64,000 nt of DNA from Cheilinus undulatus (GCF_018320785.1 NC_054875.1:1419001-1483000); one strand, 5' to 3'; counted from the stretch's first letter, positions 22,650 through 41,199 are shown. The notes: generated from the sequence alone by a model not told the origin. Numbers and translations: made by a program.

Positions 22650-23221
22650 TGTAGTCTATGTCGTCTTTTGTCAGATCTTGTAGAACACAGCCTCCACCAG
22701 AGTTAACATCTGTTATTATTGTGGAAGTGAAACACACTGATGCACATGAAACAACCCCTCCTCTTCACACAAGCTACGTCAGTGTTTCACCCTCTTCATA
22801 TTCTGGTCTTAATGCTGAAACTCTCTCAGAGGAAGTCAGTCATGTTCCAGAAAAGTGGTAGATAATCAGGTTCTGACTCTGAATTATGGTAATGGTGACG
22901 TCTTCTTGGTCCTGAATCTTTCCTACAGTTAAATGGAATTATTCTCTTGGATCCAGGACAACCTTAATGCAGAATAGAAGAAGAAGACTGGACTGATCCG
23001 GTTCTGGAGCTAAACCTGACTGAGGACTACAGACAGGAAGGTTTCCATCCAGAGAAAGTAGATCCTCTGATCCTCTTCTAGTCCAGTCTGTTGGTTTAAC
23101 ATGGTCAGAGTTCTCTGCAGGATCATTGATCAGTGATTACTCTACACTTTATTCCAGACCCATAGGCCCATATCAGTAGACTTAAAAACAGACTTTTTTA
23201 CATCCAAACCAACAACAGAAG

Positions 23222-23313
23222 GATAAAATCACAGTTCAGCGTGTCTGGAGAGTGAGCAGCCACGCTCCACAGCTGATAGGATGGTGAGAGAGTGACCTGC
23301 AGCAGCTCTAACA
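23222..23313 (+). promoter_or_regulatory. Candidate promoter and 5' non-coding exon of TNFRSF copy 2
   Basis: A TATA-like GGATAAAATC at about 23,221 is followed some 90 bp later by a good 5' splice site, CTCTAACAG|GTGAGG (exon end 23,313). A matching acceptor, TTTCTCAATCTCAG, ends at 24,313, 49 bp before the start codon. The same signals exist in the mirror arm (about 9,908-10,000, minus). Inferred from signals only. Confidence 0.4.
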
Positions 23314-24325
23314 GGTGAGGAAGGCTCTAGAACAGGTGGAGGTTATGTTTAAGAGGAGAGCTGCTTTAATCCAAGTTTTTCTGAAGGCAGGTAGACTAGA
23401 GGATGTTAAAAACCAGGATCTGCTAGCTTCCTCCTCCTCCTCTCCATGGATGGTCACAGTGAGTGAACTGTCAGTGAGGGACAGAGCCCTCAGTCTGCAC
23501 TAACTTCTGATTAAAGAGAGAAAACCATGCATTTTCCCTTCTCTACTATTGGAGCTGCTGCTGTGTGCTTAACAAGACAATACCTGTGTGTGTTTAGCAG
23601 TGATTGGCTGTTAGACATAGACATTAACTGAGAGCTATTTTAGTCTGTTGTGGTTTTGTTTATCAAGTACATTCACTCACTAACATATATTTTGGTTCCA
23701 TGTTGGTTTTAGAGATGTAACAAACATTTTCTACATTGTGCTACAGGTTTCTGTTCTGTGCTACAGGATTGTGGACCTCTGTAGCACCAGTGCTATGAGC
23801 TAAAACAGCTAACATACAGCCCTGTAGCACTCTTGTCATTCCTCCACTCTGCTGCATGTCTCTGACTGAGATGTTAAACTAGTTTGTCCTGCAGCTTCCT
23901 GTTTTGAAACTCAAACTAATGTAGCAGCAGGCTGTGGTGTATTCATGGTCAGGAGCTGCAGACCCAAACCCATCCCTAACAGCTGACAACACTGTACACT
24001 TCTTAGAGCTCAGTCCAGATCCATGTGGTAGCCATGCTGCTGTGGTTGGTTCTCCTTGAAGGGGGGGGGCTAATGTTGACTGCAGCTAGCTACAGGTGCT
24101 ATCACAATGATTCAACCTTCTCTGTAAATCAGGTTTACTGTGAAAATGTTCTGACTTTCTGCTGTTTGCTCTTCCTTTCTGCAGACTCTAGTCTGCTCTG
24201 CTGCTTTAATCCTGCTTTATTGGAGCATGAAGACACTAAATGTGCAGAATGAACAACCATTCATGGATCTTTAATACAGTAGAGTCTTCATTTTTCTTCT
24301 TTCTCAATCTCAGCTCCTTTATGCC

Positions 24326-24346
24326 ATGAAGAAGAATGAATCCTGA
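24326..24346 (+). promoter_or_regulatory. Short upstream ORF before TNFRSF copy 2
   Basis: ATG followed by five codons and TGA, ending 16 bp before the main ATG at 24,363. Conserved in the mirror copy because it lies inside the near-identical arm. It could lower translation if the 5' exon model is right. Confidence 0.35.
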
Positions 24347-24362
24347 GATCCTTCTGTCCAAA

Positions 24363-30827
<6,465 letters not shown>

Positions 30828-31167
30828 CTGGTGAGTCAGAGTTTCTGTGAATGTTGTCTAACTGACTGAGGACACGTTCCGTCTGTTTGGATCGATCTGC
30901 TGTACGTGGATCAAGACGTTTTGCAGCGTTGGTGTGATTTGAAATACTGTGGTGCATGCTGGGAAATGTGGTTCCCCCAGCAGCCACTGTCTAATTCAAA
31001 CACTGGTGACAGGCCTCAGGTGGGTCTTTGTCTAAGGGTCTCCTTACTCCTGAAACCAGTCCTCTGTTGTTCCTGATATTATTTGATTTAAAGCTCAGAT
31101 AAACTTTATCATGTCTTTACAAATGAACCATCAGTGTCAGGTTAAAATAAATCTTTTCTTTTCACAG

Positions 31168-31470
31168 ATCATGATGGAGGAAGGAGAAGCTGGTGGGCAG
31201 TGGCGTGCACAGACTTTTTCAAGGGCAGGGGTGAAAAAAAAAACAGGGCACATCCAGCGTGTTCTCGCCACTGAAGAGGGCGCTAAGTTTGGCATGTTTT
31301 GGAGGTCACTTTAGTCATGTTTATATGTTCACAAATGACACATAATATAGCCTCAAAACAGACTAACTAGACAGACTACTCAGGTTAGTTTGTAGTTAGG
31401 ATCAGCATCCACAAGAACTGTGGAGATTCAACGCTGGACTGTGAAGAACACAGAAATAAATCAATAAATC
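31168..31470 (+). other. Candidate 3' UTR exon of TNFRSF copy 2
   Basis: The stop codon of copy 2 is followed by ACTG|GTGAGT at 30,828-30,836, and a good acceptor (TCTTTTCTTTTCACAG) ends at 31,167. AATAAA sites occur at about 31,454 and 31,463. Much of the exon would consist of repeat-derived sequence (GCAGTGGCGTGCACAGAC onwards, related to 39,770-39,850). Confidence 0.4.
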
Positions 31471-31699
31471 CCTAGGGGGTCTGGGGGTCTTCCCCCACAA
31501 CATTTTCAATGAAGTAGATGCCATTTCCTGTATTCTAGTGCATTTAACACCATATTAGCACCAGATAATCCAAACTGGTTCTGTCAGATATAGTTCTGGA
31601 TCAATATAGATCAGAAAAGGGCCCAACATAAAAGTCACTGCAGCAGTAATGTTTCAGAGGATTTCTTGGTCCTATTGGTCTTCTGGAGTTTAGTGTGTT

Positions 31700-32290
31700 T
31701 TCTCCACCCAAGAGGGTAATTAAGAGGGTACTTAAACACGCCTTTTTGCCACCCAAGTGGACAGTCTATCATGTTTCAACCAGCCAAGGGGGCAGTTTAG
31801 TGAGTTTTGCCAACCAGGAGGGCACTTTAGCACGCGTTTTGGCTTCAAAGAGAGCACTTTAGCATGCATTCTGGCTGCAAAGAGGGTACTTTAGCATGCA
31901 TTCTGGCTGCAAAGAGGGTACTTTAGCATGCATTCTGGCTGCAAAGAGGGCACTTTAGCACGCATTCTGGCTGCAAAGAGGGCACTTTAGCACGCATTCT
32001 GGCTGCAAAGAGAGCACTTTAGCACGCATTCTGGCTGCAAAGAGGGTACTTTAGCATGCATTCTGGCTGCAAAGAGGGCACTTTAGCATGCATTCTGGCT
32101 GCAAAGAGGGCACTTTAGCACGCATTCTGGCTGCAAAGAGAGCACTTTAGCACGCATTTTGGCTTCAAAGACGGCACTTTAGCACGCGTTTTGGCTCCAA
32201 AGAGGGCACTTTAGCATGTGTTTTGGCTACAAAGAGGGCACTTTAGCACGCGCTCTGGCTGCAAAGAGGGCACTTTAGCATGCACACCAC
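31700..32290 (+). repeat. 32-bp minisatellite, about 18 units
   Basis: Tandem GCAAAGAGGGCACTTTAGCA / CGCATTCTGGCT units. The left end (31,700-31,850) is degenerate (CCAACCAGGAGGGCACTTTAG) and the right part homogeneous, typical of array growth at one end. Confidence 0.95.
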
Positions 32291-33007
32291 TGCTGGTGGG
32301 TTTTTAATGCACACTACAGGGTGAATGTCCTCCAGGATCTGGTTCCTGGATTCTGGGTCCTTATCCCTGCAGTGTTCATAAATATCCTCAGTCTGTCCTA
32401 ACAATGGTCCACTGAGTTAGACCTGAATCTGAAGGGGACTGAAGAGAGGACCAGGTTCTGCTGTCAGAGGACTTGGAGATGTGGTCTTTAAAGGTGGATC
32501 TTTAGAAGGCCGTATAAACCACATACATCTATCTGCTGTGCCTTTCTACTGATGTTCTCCACGCCTTCGTAGCTCTTACAGACAGTTTTCTAGTGAGCCT
32601 GGATCTCGGCTGACCCTGCAGAGAAAATGAGGGAACCACCATCCTCGTGGTTAGTTTGCACGCTCAATGTGAGGAGAGAAATGATCAACGTGGACCAATG
32701 AGAAGCCAGGCTCCTCTCTCTCTTCTATAATAAAAGCATTAAAGTCTGAAAATGAAAAAGCAGCATGAACATAGCCTAGACTTCTGAATGTTAGTTTTCC
32801 ATGTTAGTCTGTAAACCAGCATGTAAACAGCTCTGTTAGAGTTTTTATGGTTTTATTTTTAATCATTGATTTTTACAGGAATATTTCCTGGCTGCTTTAT
32901 TATTAATGACCAAAAATATCAAGGATAATTTATATATTTTTATAAAATATCTGTCTCTGTTCTGTTCCAATAGGATGTGAGAAAATTTTGAGTATTTTAG
33001 TACTTAA

Positions 33008-33612
33008 AGGAGATATATTATACCCTTTTAAGACAAGCTTAAATTGGTCTCAGAGGTTCCCAAAACATGTCTGTGAAGTTTGTTGCTGAAAAAACGCTCC
33101 AGTATAGGATTTTTGTATATTTAAAACCCCCTCTGTTTCAGCCCTTCTCAGAACAAGCCATTTCTGTGTCTGTGGCTTTAAATGGTAATTAGCTGTCTGA
33201 CTCCACCCCTCTCAAGAAATGGATGCAGTACTCCTCTTACTACAGACACTTTTAGCCAAAGGTTAGAGCTTGACTGGGATTTGAACCATCAGCCTCCCAG
33301 ACCGTAGTCAGCAGGATAACCCACTGAGCTATCAGCATCTCAGCTATTCATTGAAAGGATCAGTAGAGGAGGGCAGAACTTTCCTCCAGGTGGGGGAGGG
33401 CCAACCAAACCTGGGGGCGGGTGCTTACGCTCCTGGTGAGGTCACCAGCAGCTAAATCTGAGAACTGCTAGTTTCAGCACACAATTTCTGAAAGGTGGAG
33501 AAAGAGAGGGGAGAGGGAATGGATTTTTCTGGTATTTGAGGGGATTGTGGACAGGGGCACATATTTGTGTTAGAAAAGTCTGAAAAAGTGATTTTTGCAT
33601 AAAATGTCTCCT
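33008..33612. mobile_element. TTAA-flanked MITE with tRNA-like segment
   Basis: A 605-bp element bounded by TTAA on both sides (33,004-33,007 and 33,613-33,616). Terminal repeats start AGGAGATATATTAT and the complement AGGAGACATTTTAT. TTAA duplications are typical of piggyBac-type transposases. The middle contains a minus-strand tRNA-like head (see 33,252-33,345). No transposase frame. Confidence 0.8.
33252..33345 (-). other. tRNA-like (SINE head) segment inside the MITE
   Basis: On the minus strand an A box TAGCTCAGTGG (33,331-33,321) and a B box GGTTCAAATCCC (33,287-33,275) stand at tRNA spacing. Both pol III boxes look intact. The cloverleaf acceptor stem is not convincing, so I call it a tRNA-derived SINE head and not a functional tRNA gene. 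Confidence 0.6.
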
Positions 33613-33966
33613 TTAATGTGAATTATTCTGTAAATATTTCACCTTTTTTTGTAAAAATATATGTGAATGTTTGTGTAATATATTACAAGAGAAGAGATTT
33701 TGGGAGGGACTTCTTAAACCCTCTTGTATCCAACAAGATACCTCAGAAATCTTGTATTTTGTATGTTTTTTGTCCCTTTTTTAAATAAAAATATGAAACG
33801 TCTCTGTCTCTGTCTGGTTGTGAGCTCTGTTGCTCTCATGTTTATTTTCAGCTCTTTTTCTGTAGTCCAAGGGTTAAAACCTCCCAAAGCTTATTTTTCC
33901 CAAATATGTTTATTGAGTTTTCTTCATTTTTACAGTAAACAAAATAGAACTGATATTAGAGAATAC

Positions 33967-34235
33967 ATGATAAAAACTATTATTCTGGTTGATAGGGGTT
34001 TTTAAATGTGTTTATTTTATATTATATTATAGGATGGCCTTCAGTCAATCACATGATTATGAAATTAAATGAATAAATAAAATAAAGCATTCTGAATATC
34101 ATTGATAAGAATATCTGACTTTAATGTAAATGTAGCTGTAGTTCCCTTTGTCTGCCACCAGGGGGCAGTAGCTCGGTGGTAGAGCAGTATGATGGTCCAG
34201 GAGCCAGTCTCCAAAGTTTCAGGTATCTCTCAGGT
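33967..34235 (+). repeat. Left arm of diverged inverted repeat
   Basis: Pairs with 35,050-35,322 (reverse complement), roughly 80% alike by eye, from ATGATAAAAACTATTATTCT to GTCTCCAAAGTTTCAGG. Within it 34,153-34,210 is 58/58 identical to the partner. Spacer is about 815 bp. Confidence 0.85.
34153..34210 (+). promoter_or_regulatory. Perfectly conserved 58-bp core with CTCF-like and A-box-like motifs
   Basis: Contains CCACCAGGGGGCAG, a near-consensus CTCF core, followed by TAGCTCGGTGGTAGAGCA, similar to the D-arm/A-box of tRNA-Cys. The partner core is at 35,073-35,130 on the minus strand, so the two CTCF-like motifs are convergent and about 950 bp apart. No B box is visible, so pol III activity is doubtful. 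Confidence 0.5.
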
Positions 34236-35049
34236 AGCAAAGGTGTGTAATAATGTTGCTAAAGGTCCATGTCTGTAGTTAATCTTTGATTCTGACAGAC
34301 TTTCCTGAGTGTCAGTCAGTCAGAGTTATCAGCTGATGAAGAGAACCAGACCCCTGTTAAAGACTGCCGTCTAGACTCTGGATCAGGTCCTGGTTTACAC
34401 TCATGCTGGACATTTGTCACAGTTGAAATATTGTTTGCTCTCATTTTAAAGGAGATCCTCTCAGCTTTGATTCAAAGCCATGTTTAAATCTTTCTGACAA
34501 ATACAGACTTTACTGCAGCTCTTCAGTCAATCACACATTTTGACAGTTTTCACCTCCATTCTATTCTATCTTTTAGCTCTGGGACAAGCAGGAACATCAG
34601 GGACTAAAACTCAGACCCTGGACTCAAGGAGCCACATAAGAGACTTTCTGGGGTCCTGCAGAATGGGGGTCAATAGAGGTCACCAAAATCCTGCTCCACT
34701 GTTAAAGCTGTGATAAGTCTATTTCATTTGAAGCTGAATAAAAAGCACTCTGATCAAAGAAACAAGAATAATAATTGATAGTGTTGGACAGTTTAGCCTT
34801 TATCAAGATGAGAGTCCTCTACTTTAACCAGAATGAGCCTTTATTATATAATGATAACAATGTGGAACATGAAACTAAAGCATTTAGAAAGAGACATCAG
34901 AAAATAAAGAAGAAACTGCAGCAACGTCTATAAAAACACTCATTACTAAATGATGGAGGAAAGGCTCCCTGTGTGTGACGTCACAGCCCCGCCCACCTGC
35001 GTTCATCCCATTGGTTCATCCCTGTGTCACTCAGAGGGGTAAGGCTGCA

Positions 35050-35322
35050 GCCTGGAGACCTCTGGAAACTTGAGACTGGCTCCTGGACCATCATACTGCT
35101 CTACCACCGAGCTACTGCCCCCTGGTGGCAAAGAAAGGTAAGCACATCTAGATTTACATGAAAATGATAGATTTTCTTATATTTACAGTGTTGTATTTTA
35201 TTTATTCATTTTTTTCATAATCATTTGATTAACTTAAATTCAATTTATAACATAATATTAAAGAAAACGCATTTAAAAAAAAAACCCCTATCAATCAGAA
35301 TAATAGTTTTTATGACAGGAGT
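35050..35322 (-). repeat. Right arm of diverged inverted repeat
   Basis: Reverse-complement partner of 33,967-34,235, including the 58-bp identical core at 35,073-35,130. It ends directly against the 18-bp minisatellite that follows. Confidence 0.85.
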
Positions 35323-35329
35323 GGACTTC

Positions 35330-36100
35330 AGCTGTCTCCTGGTCCTTCTCTGTCTCCTGGTCCTTCTCTGTCTCCTGGTCCTCCTCTGTCTGCTGGTCCT
35401 CCTCTGTCTCCTGGTCCTTCTCTGTCTCCTGGTCCTTCTCTGTCTCCTGGTCCTTCTCTGTCTCCTGGTCCTCCTCTGTCTCCTGGTCCTTCTCTGTCTG
35501 CTGGTCCTTCTCTGTCTGCTGGTTCTTCTCTGTCTGCTGGTCGTTCTCTGTCTGCTGGTCCTTCTCTGTCTGCTGGTCCTTCTCTGTCTCCTGGTCCTTC
35601 TCTGTCTGCTGGTCCTTCTCTGTCTCCTGGTCCTCCTCTGTCACCTGGTCCTTCTCTGTCTCCTGGTCCTCCTCTGTCTCCTGGTCCTTCTCTGTCTCCT
35701 GGTCCTTCTCTGTCTCCTGGTCCTTCTCTGTCTCCTGGTCCTCCTCTGTCTCCTGGTCCTCCTCTGTCTCCTGGTCCTTCTCTGTCTGCTGGTCCTTCTC
35801 TGTCTCCTGGTCCTCCTCTGTCTCCTGGTCCTCCTCTGTCTCCTGGTCCTTCTCTGTCTCCTGGTCCTTCTCTGTCTCCTGGTCCTTCTCTGTCTCCTGG
35901 TCCTTCTCTGTCTCCTGGTCCTTCTCTGTCTCCTGGTCCTTCTCTGTCTCCTGGTCCTCCTCTGTCTCCTGGTCCTCCTCTGTCTGCTGGTTCTTCTCTG
36001 TCTGCTGGTCGTTCTCTGTCTGCTGGTTCTTCTCTGTCTGCTGGTCGTTCTCTGTCTGCTGGTTCTTCTCTGTCTGCTGGTCGTTCTCTGTCTGCTCCTC
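35330..36100 (+). repeat. 18-bp minisatellite, about 43 units
   Basis: Tandem CTGTCTCCTGGTCCTTCT units with CTG/CTC and CTC/TTC/TTG variants. The period is a multiple of three, so both strands stay open: LVLLCL on plus and the highly charged DQETEK on minus (290 codons, 36,163-35,291). No start context, intron signal or homology supports coding. Confidence 0.95.
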
Positions 36101-36169
36101 CAGTATAAAGACCTGATCAGTTCTAGTGTTCTGATTCTCAGCTTGATCAGGTTGTAGTGTCACTACTTC

Positions 36170-39100
36170 AGGGCTGAATATCCTGACTGTGGTTCATTCT
36201 CTGTGTCAGGTGTTTGCTCATGTTCAAAGCTAACCTCTGAGATGAGAGCGGACACGCTTCATGTTCTGTCCAGGTTCCCCTAGACCCTAGACCCTAGACC
36301 GGGGACTCAACCAGCCCCAGAATAAAGTATAAATAAGAAAGCTGAGAGGGAAAATGTCAGAGGAAGCTCTAAAATGATTCTGTATGAGCAGAGATTGTTG
36401 GACAGCTGCAGGATGTATTTGCAGCAGGCTAACCAATCAGAGAGGAGATATTTTTCTGCATCATCATGTCTGGTTGTCTTTGTTCAGCTTCTCATCTTCA
36501 CCCTCAAACATGGAGATGTTAGTGGATGAAGCCAGGGCCTCAGTGGTGCAGAGCATGCAGTCTATCTCTGATCTACACCCCTGAGGTAAACAGATCCACA
36601 TTCACATGAAGATCATTGACTCCTACATTTACAGTTAAAAGATCACACTTCTGTTGGATTTCTGTGAGGTTTGTCAGTGTTCCCCCTGCAGTTCTGTGAC
36701 TGATAACAGAGGGAGAGTCTGTTTTTATGGTCCTGTGATTCACATGTCCAAGGTGGTGGATCTTTAGTGGTCTACCAGGGTTCTGCAGGCTCACTTGAGT
36801 CCTGTAGCTCTAGTATTTCTGGTTTTCTGCAGGAGCTGATGAGGTCCAGAGCAGGTAGCTGCTGGATGATGAAGATCTGAACTGTTTTAATGTGCTGCAG
36901 AGCTGCTGACCTCTCACCAGGAACTGGTCTAATAATGAGAATAGGGAGTCAGACCTGAACCACTAAAGGGGAATAAGTCTGGTTCTGCTTCTCCTTCTCA
37001 TAAAGAACTGAGGAAATCCTGAACAAACCCTGAGACTGGTTTAAAATAAATAATATGTGAACCAGCGTAACAAGAAACAGCTCTACCAGTTTAGCCCATT
37101 AATAAAAACAGGATTCAGTGAGTCAGTTTGATCCAGTTCTATGGAAAACTGTTAGACTGTTTCCTGTCACAGCGCTGAGTCAGCATGTTGGAATCTGACT
37201 GTTTACTCAAGAATTGAACGTTTTGTGAAGTAGAACAAGAACCATCAGGACTAGGAGAGGTTTTTATGTGTGTATGTGTAGTTGGGTAATTTAACTTTGC
37301 TTAGATCAGTGGTTCTCAACCTAGGGGTCAGGACCCTCTTTGGGGTCGTGAGACAGTGAGAGGAGGTCTCCAGATGCCCTAAAAAACAAAAGATATTTTT
37401 AAAATTCGCTGTGTCCACTTTACACCAATTTTAACACATTTTCTATTAAACCCTATTTTTGCCCGTTTTAAACTTCCATCACTTTTTTTCTGCCTTTTTC
37501 AGCTTAATGTTGTCTCTGGTGACCCATTACTGCCACTATTGAACCATTTTTACACCCAGCTGTTCCCATTTTAACCTCATTTCACCATCTAAAATGACCA
37601 ATTTTGAGAGTTTATCCAATTTCTGCCAATATGTGCCTATTTTTTCCATCTCTGCTAACGCTTTTATTGCCAGTTTAAATCAATTTTCCATCCCATCTCA
37701 CTAAATTTCCCCCATGTTTGACCATTGAAAAGCCATTTCAGCCACTTTTTAACTCCCCTCTAACATTATTTATGCCCATTTTTGCCATTTTAATCCATTT
37801 TGGCCATTTTGATCTAATTTTTGCCATTTCTAACCCACTTCTGCTACTTTTAAAATCCAACTTTACCACATTTTCCACCATTTTTAATACATTTTCATTC
37901 TTTTTTTTTTTTACAAAATAGATTTACATTTTTCAGAAGGCTTTTAACTACACAGATGAATAAATAGAGATTTGTTTTCTTTGATAAGAGTGGTTTATTC
38001 AGCTTAAATATAAAATAAGGATATCACAGCTTAACTTTATAATAGACCAGGATTTTGCTGACCTCCATGGTCCTCCAGTTTGACTGGGTCCCAGAAAGCT
38101 CTCCCTTTAATCCCCCCTTATGGACAGTCTTGTCTCCACATGACTATTCATGAAAGTTCATGGCTGTTCAGCCAGCTTCAGGTCCAGTGGGGGTCCCTGG
38201 TCTCTGGCACCTTCATACCTGTTATTCCTTCTCTAGCAGAGCTGGCTCTAGGAGGAGCTCACTAAGTTCCAGTGTACCTGTAGTTGTGGAGAGTTAGATT
38301 TTTACTTGATTTTCCCCACAAACACTGAGTGAAAATTCACCCCACTTGTTTAGACAAACTTGGTGCAGCTGAGGTGTTTCTCCCAGCTGAGAGCTGTTGG
38401 TGATCAGCAGGACAGGGAGGTTATACAGGAGCAGGCTGCTGAGTACTTCTGTTTGTGTGTGAGGGGGAAATAAAAACATCTTTTTATTTCCCTGACCCTT
38501 TATTTGAAATGACTCCCACCTTTCCTTATTCTGGGTCACTTTTTAGTTCTTCTATCACTGTGATAGAGTTAGTGGGTTGCAGTGTGGAGAAATAATCCCC
38601 TGTCGCCTTTTAGAAACCCAAGACCCATTTTGTTTTGTTCATGCAGTTTTTGTTAGTTTCTCCATTAGCGACCTTTCTTATAAAATTAGTGTTTTCTTTT
38701 GGGGGGGGGTCCTGTCCTTTACCTGAGTAAATGAGAACAACACTTTATTCTGAATGTGCAGACTGAAATCTAAAGAAACCTGTTGGAGCATGGATCACAC
38801 CTTTAGCAGACTCAGACTAAAATAACCAGTCAGATCAGCGGCTCCTAACCTTTTTCTATAGAGACCCCCCCTTACTAGTCAGACAAGCTTTACCCTCCTA
38901 ACCTGACACGCCTTTAGGAAAGGGCAGAGGATCTGAAATAAAACTCTGTGTGTGATTGGATGAACGTTCAGTCTGTCACATCTCTACGGGCCAATCAGAG
39001 CAACAAAACACGTCACGTAGCTGTGAGGTGCCCAGCTACCGAGGAATAACGGTAACCATGGCGACTGTAGACGTCGGTACACGACCTTTGTAGTTTTGGA

Positions 39101-41000
39101 AAAGAAAACGACTCACTGCTGTTCTTTGTTCTTCTGTTAACGTAGAAATGTCGTCAAGTTCTGATAAAACTGGTCATCATCCATCAGCTCTTTGAAAATC
39201 ATCTCAGAGCTCAAACTATTTTAACACGTCATTAGACCAGCTGGAACTGCATAAATAAGAATATATGCTCATTACATCCTTTCTTCTAACTCTGTAGACA
39301 TTTTTATGTGGCCTATTGAACAGGGCCGGTTCTAGGCATGCATACATGAGGGGGCAGGCAGAAATGTGAAGGGGGCAGCATGCTTACACATCATGCTCCA
39401 GCATATTTGTTGTTGTTGTTGTCTGTGAGGTACCAGCAGCATCACTGCTACTGGTACAACCAGGAGCAGCACTACCTTTTTGAAAAGCTCTGAAAAATGG
39501 AAGCATCGTGCAGAACTGAAGGAAACTTTAAGTCCAATGGCAAAATTGTGTTGTTATGCTACGCTGTTGTGATCAGTTTGAGTTTGTAGAAAATGGATGC
39601 AGAAACGCACATGAAGCTCTTTATGAGCTGCTGAAAGCAGTGGGAATGGAAAGAGAGTAAAAGCTTTGTAAAAATTACTGTGATTACTATCATTATTATT
39701 ATCTAACCACCTCAAACCAGCATGCAGAACTAGAGACTGGGTGGGGCTTCTGTAGCAGGCATGAAAACGGGTCAGGGGTGAAAAAGGTGAGAAGGATACG
39801 ACCCCTCTAGGTGGGTCCGGGGGAATTCTCCCCCGTAAGAAAATTTTGAATATTTCATATTTAAAGCATCAATCTGATGCATTTTGAGAGAAAAATCAAG
39901 CAGAATTACAAGACAGTATGAATGTATAATAAAGTCTCTATCTATACATGGTCACATTATGCTATATAAGAAATGAGACTGACAACTTCTCTCATTAAAT
40001 GCGCAACAGCACAGCTTTAATGTAGTCGCTCAGATGTGCAAATGGTCTATCAGTATTATCATCAAATACAGACCCTGACAATGACAAACCTCAGACCACA
40101 CTTATGTATGACAGGCCGTATGTGCTTACCAGCCAAGCCTCTCCATACAGCTCACTGCACAATTTTTCCAGATACAGCTGATAGTTTCCAGCCCAAAACT
40201 TGTCCAAAAACTACCAGAGTGCACAAAACAGCCCAATAATCAATATTTAGTGCTTTTTCTTTTGACGAATATACAAAACTCCATAAAAGTCCACTGACAG
40301 TTTAAGTACACCAAAAATAACTCCTATAACAACAAGCAACAACAGTCAACCATCACAACATGCTGATTTCAGGTGCATGGCCTCCACCTGCATCTCTGTT
40401 CCTCCAAAAACGGCAGATCTTATGAAGCTCAACAACATAACAGAATTAATCTGTATATTTAATATCATTGATACAGCAGCTGGTCAGGGTTAAACACACA
40501 CTCCACTTTCAGAGAGATAAACAGACTTATCACAATTATTATAATTAACAGGTGACAGACATGACTGTATTATCTCACCTGTACATGCTGGGGTTTCTCC
40601 TTTAACACTGATGAAGAGAACAGAAACATCTGATCATAACATCTGTCTACATCAGTGTGTGTGGCAGCTGGGTGTGCAGTTCAACAACATGAGGCTAATT
40701 CATAACTCTCACCAGAATGTTTAGCTAGCTATAATGAATAAAACTGCAGAGTTCGACTTTGTGTCTACTTTATCAGGACCCCCACTCTTCCTAAACAACT
40801 GGACGTTTTCCAGCTTTGTATAAGCTTTCTCTAACTCAGTGCAGGCTACTGTGGGCCGTAGCCAACGCCAAAAAACAATATTTGCCGTCTTTATTGGTCT
40901 CCGAGAGTTTAGCTCTCTTGCAGACACGCACACACACATAAAAACACACACGGCACGACGTGCACAACCATCTCTCGCTGGCGCGCGCTCTCTCCCAATC
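36170..41000. other. Repeat-rich intergenic DNA, no gene seen
   Basis: Includes a possible small exon at 36,489-36,584, a hAT-like CAGTGGTTCTCAACC start at 37,306 followed by a TTTTGCCATTTTAA-type array to 37,910, a copy of the 17.8 kb repeat at 38,055, an inverted-duplicate piece at 38,920-39,010, and a GGCCGGTTCTAGG repeat at 39,325-39,860. No supported coding gene. Confidence 0.5.
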
Positions 41001-41199
41001 ACATCCCTGCTCCCTCCATTGACCTCTCCAGGATACTCAGAGTGACTGACAGGCTACTGAGGCGCTGGGTGTTTCCTGGGAGGAGGGTCTATGCTGACTG
41101 CAGACAGTAGATCCCACACAGCCACCCGGCACACAGCATGGAGCGGAGGGCAGAGAGCGATGAGGAAGCTCGTGCCCCTTTCGGTGGATTTGATTTGAC

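Noticed and set aside
33252-33345. tRNA gene
   Set aside because: A and B boxes are good but the acceptor stem does not pair, and it lies inside a MITE; a SINE-type head is more likely.
35225-36157. Leucine-rich 310-codon ORF on the plus strand
   Set aside because: 18-bp minisatellite translated; no leucine-rich-repeat spacing or domain.
36276-36302. Telomere-like CCCTAGACCCTAGACC repeat
   Set aside because: Only about three short units and not the vertebrate CCCTAA repeat.
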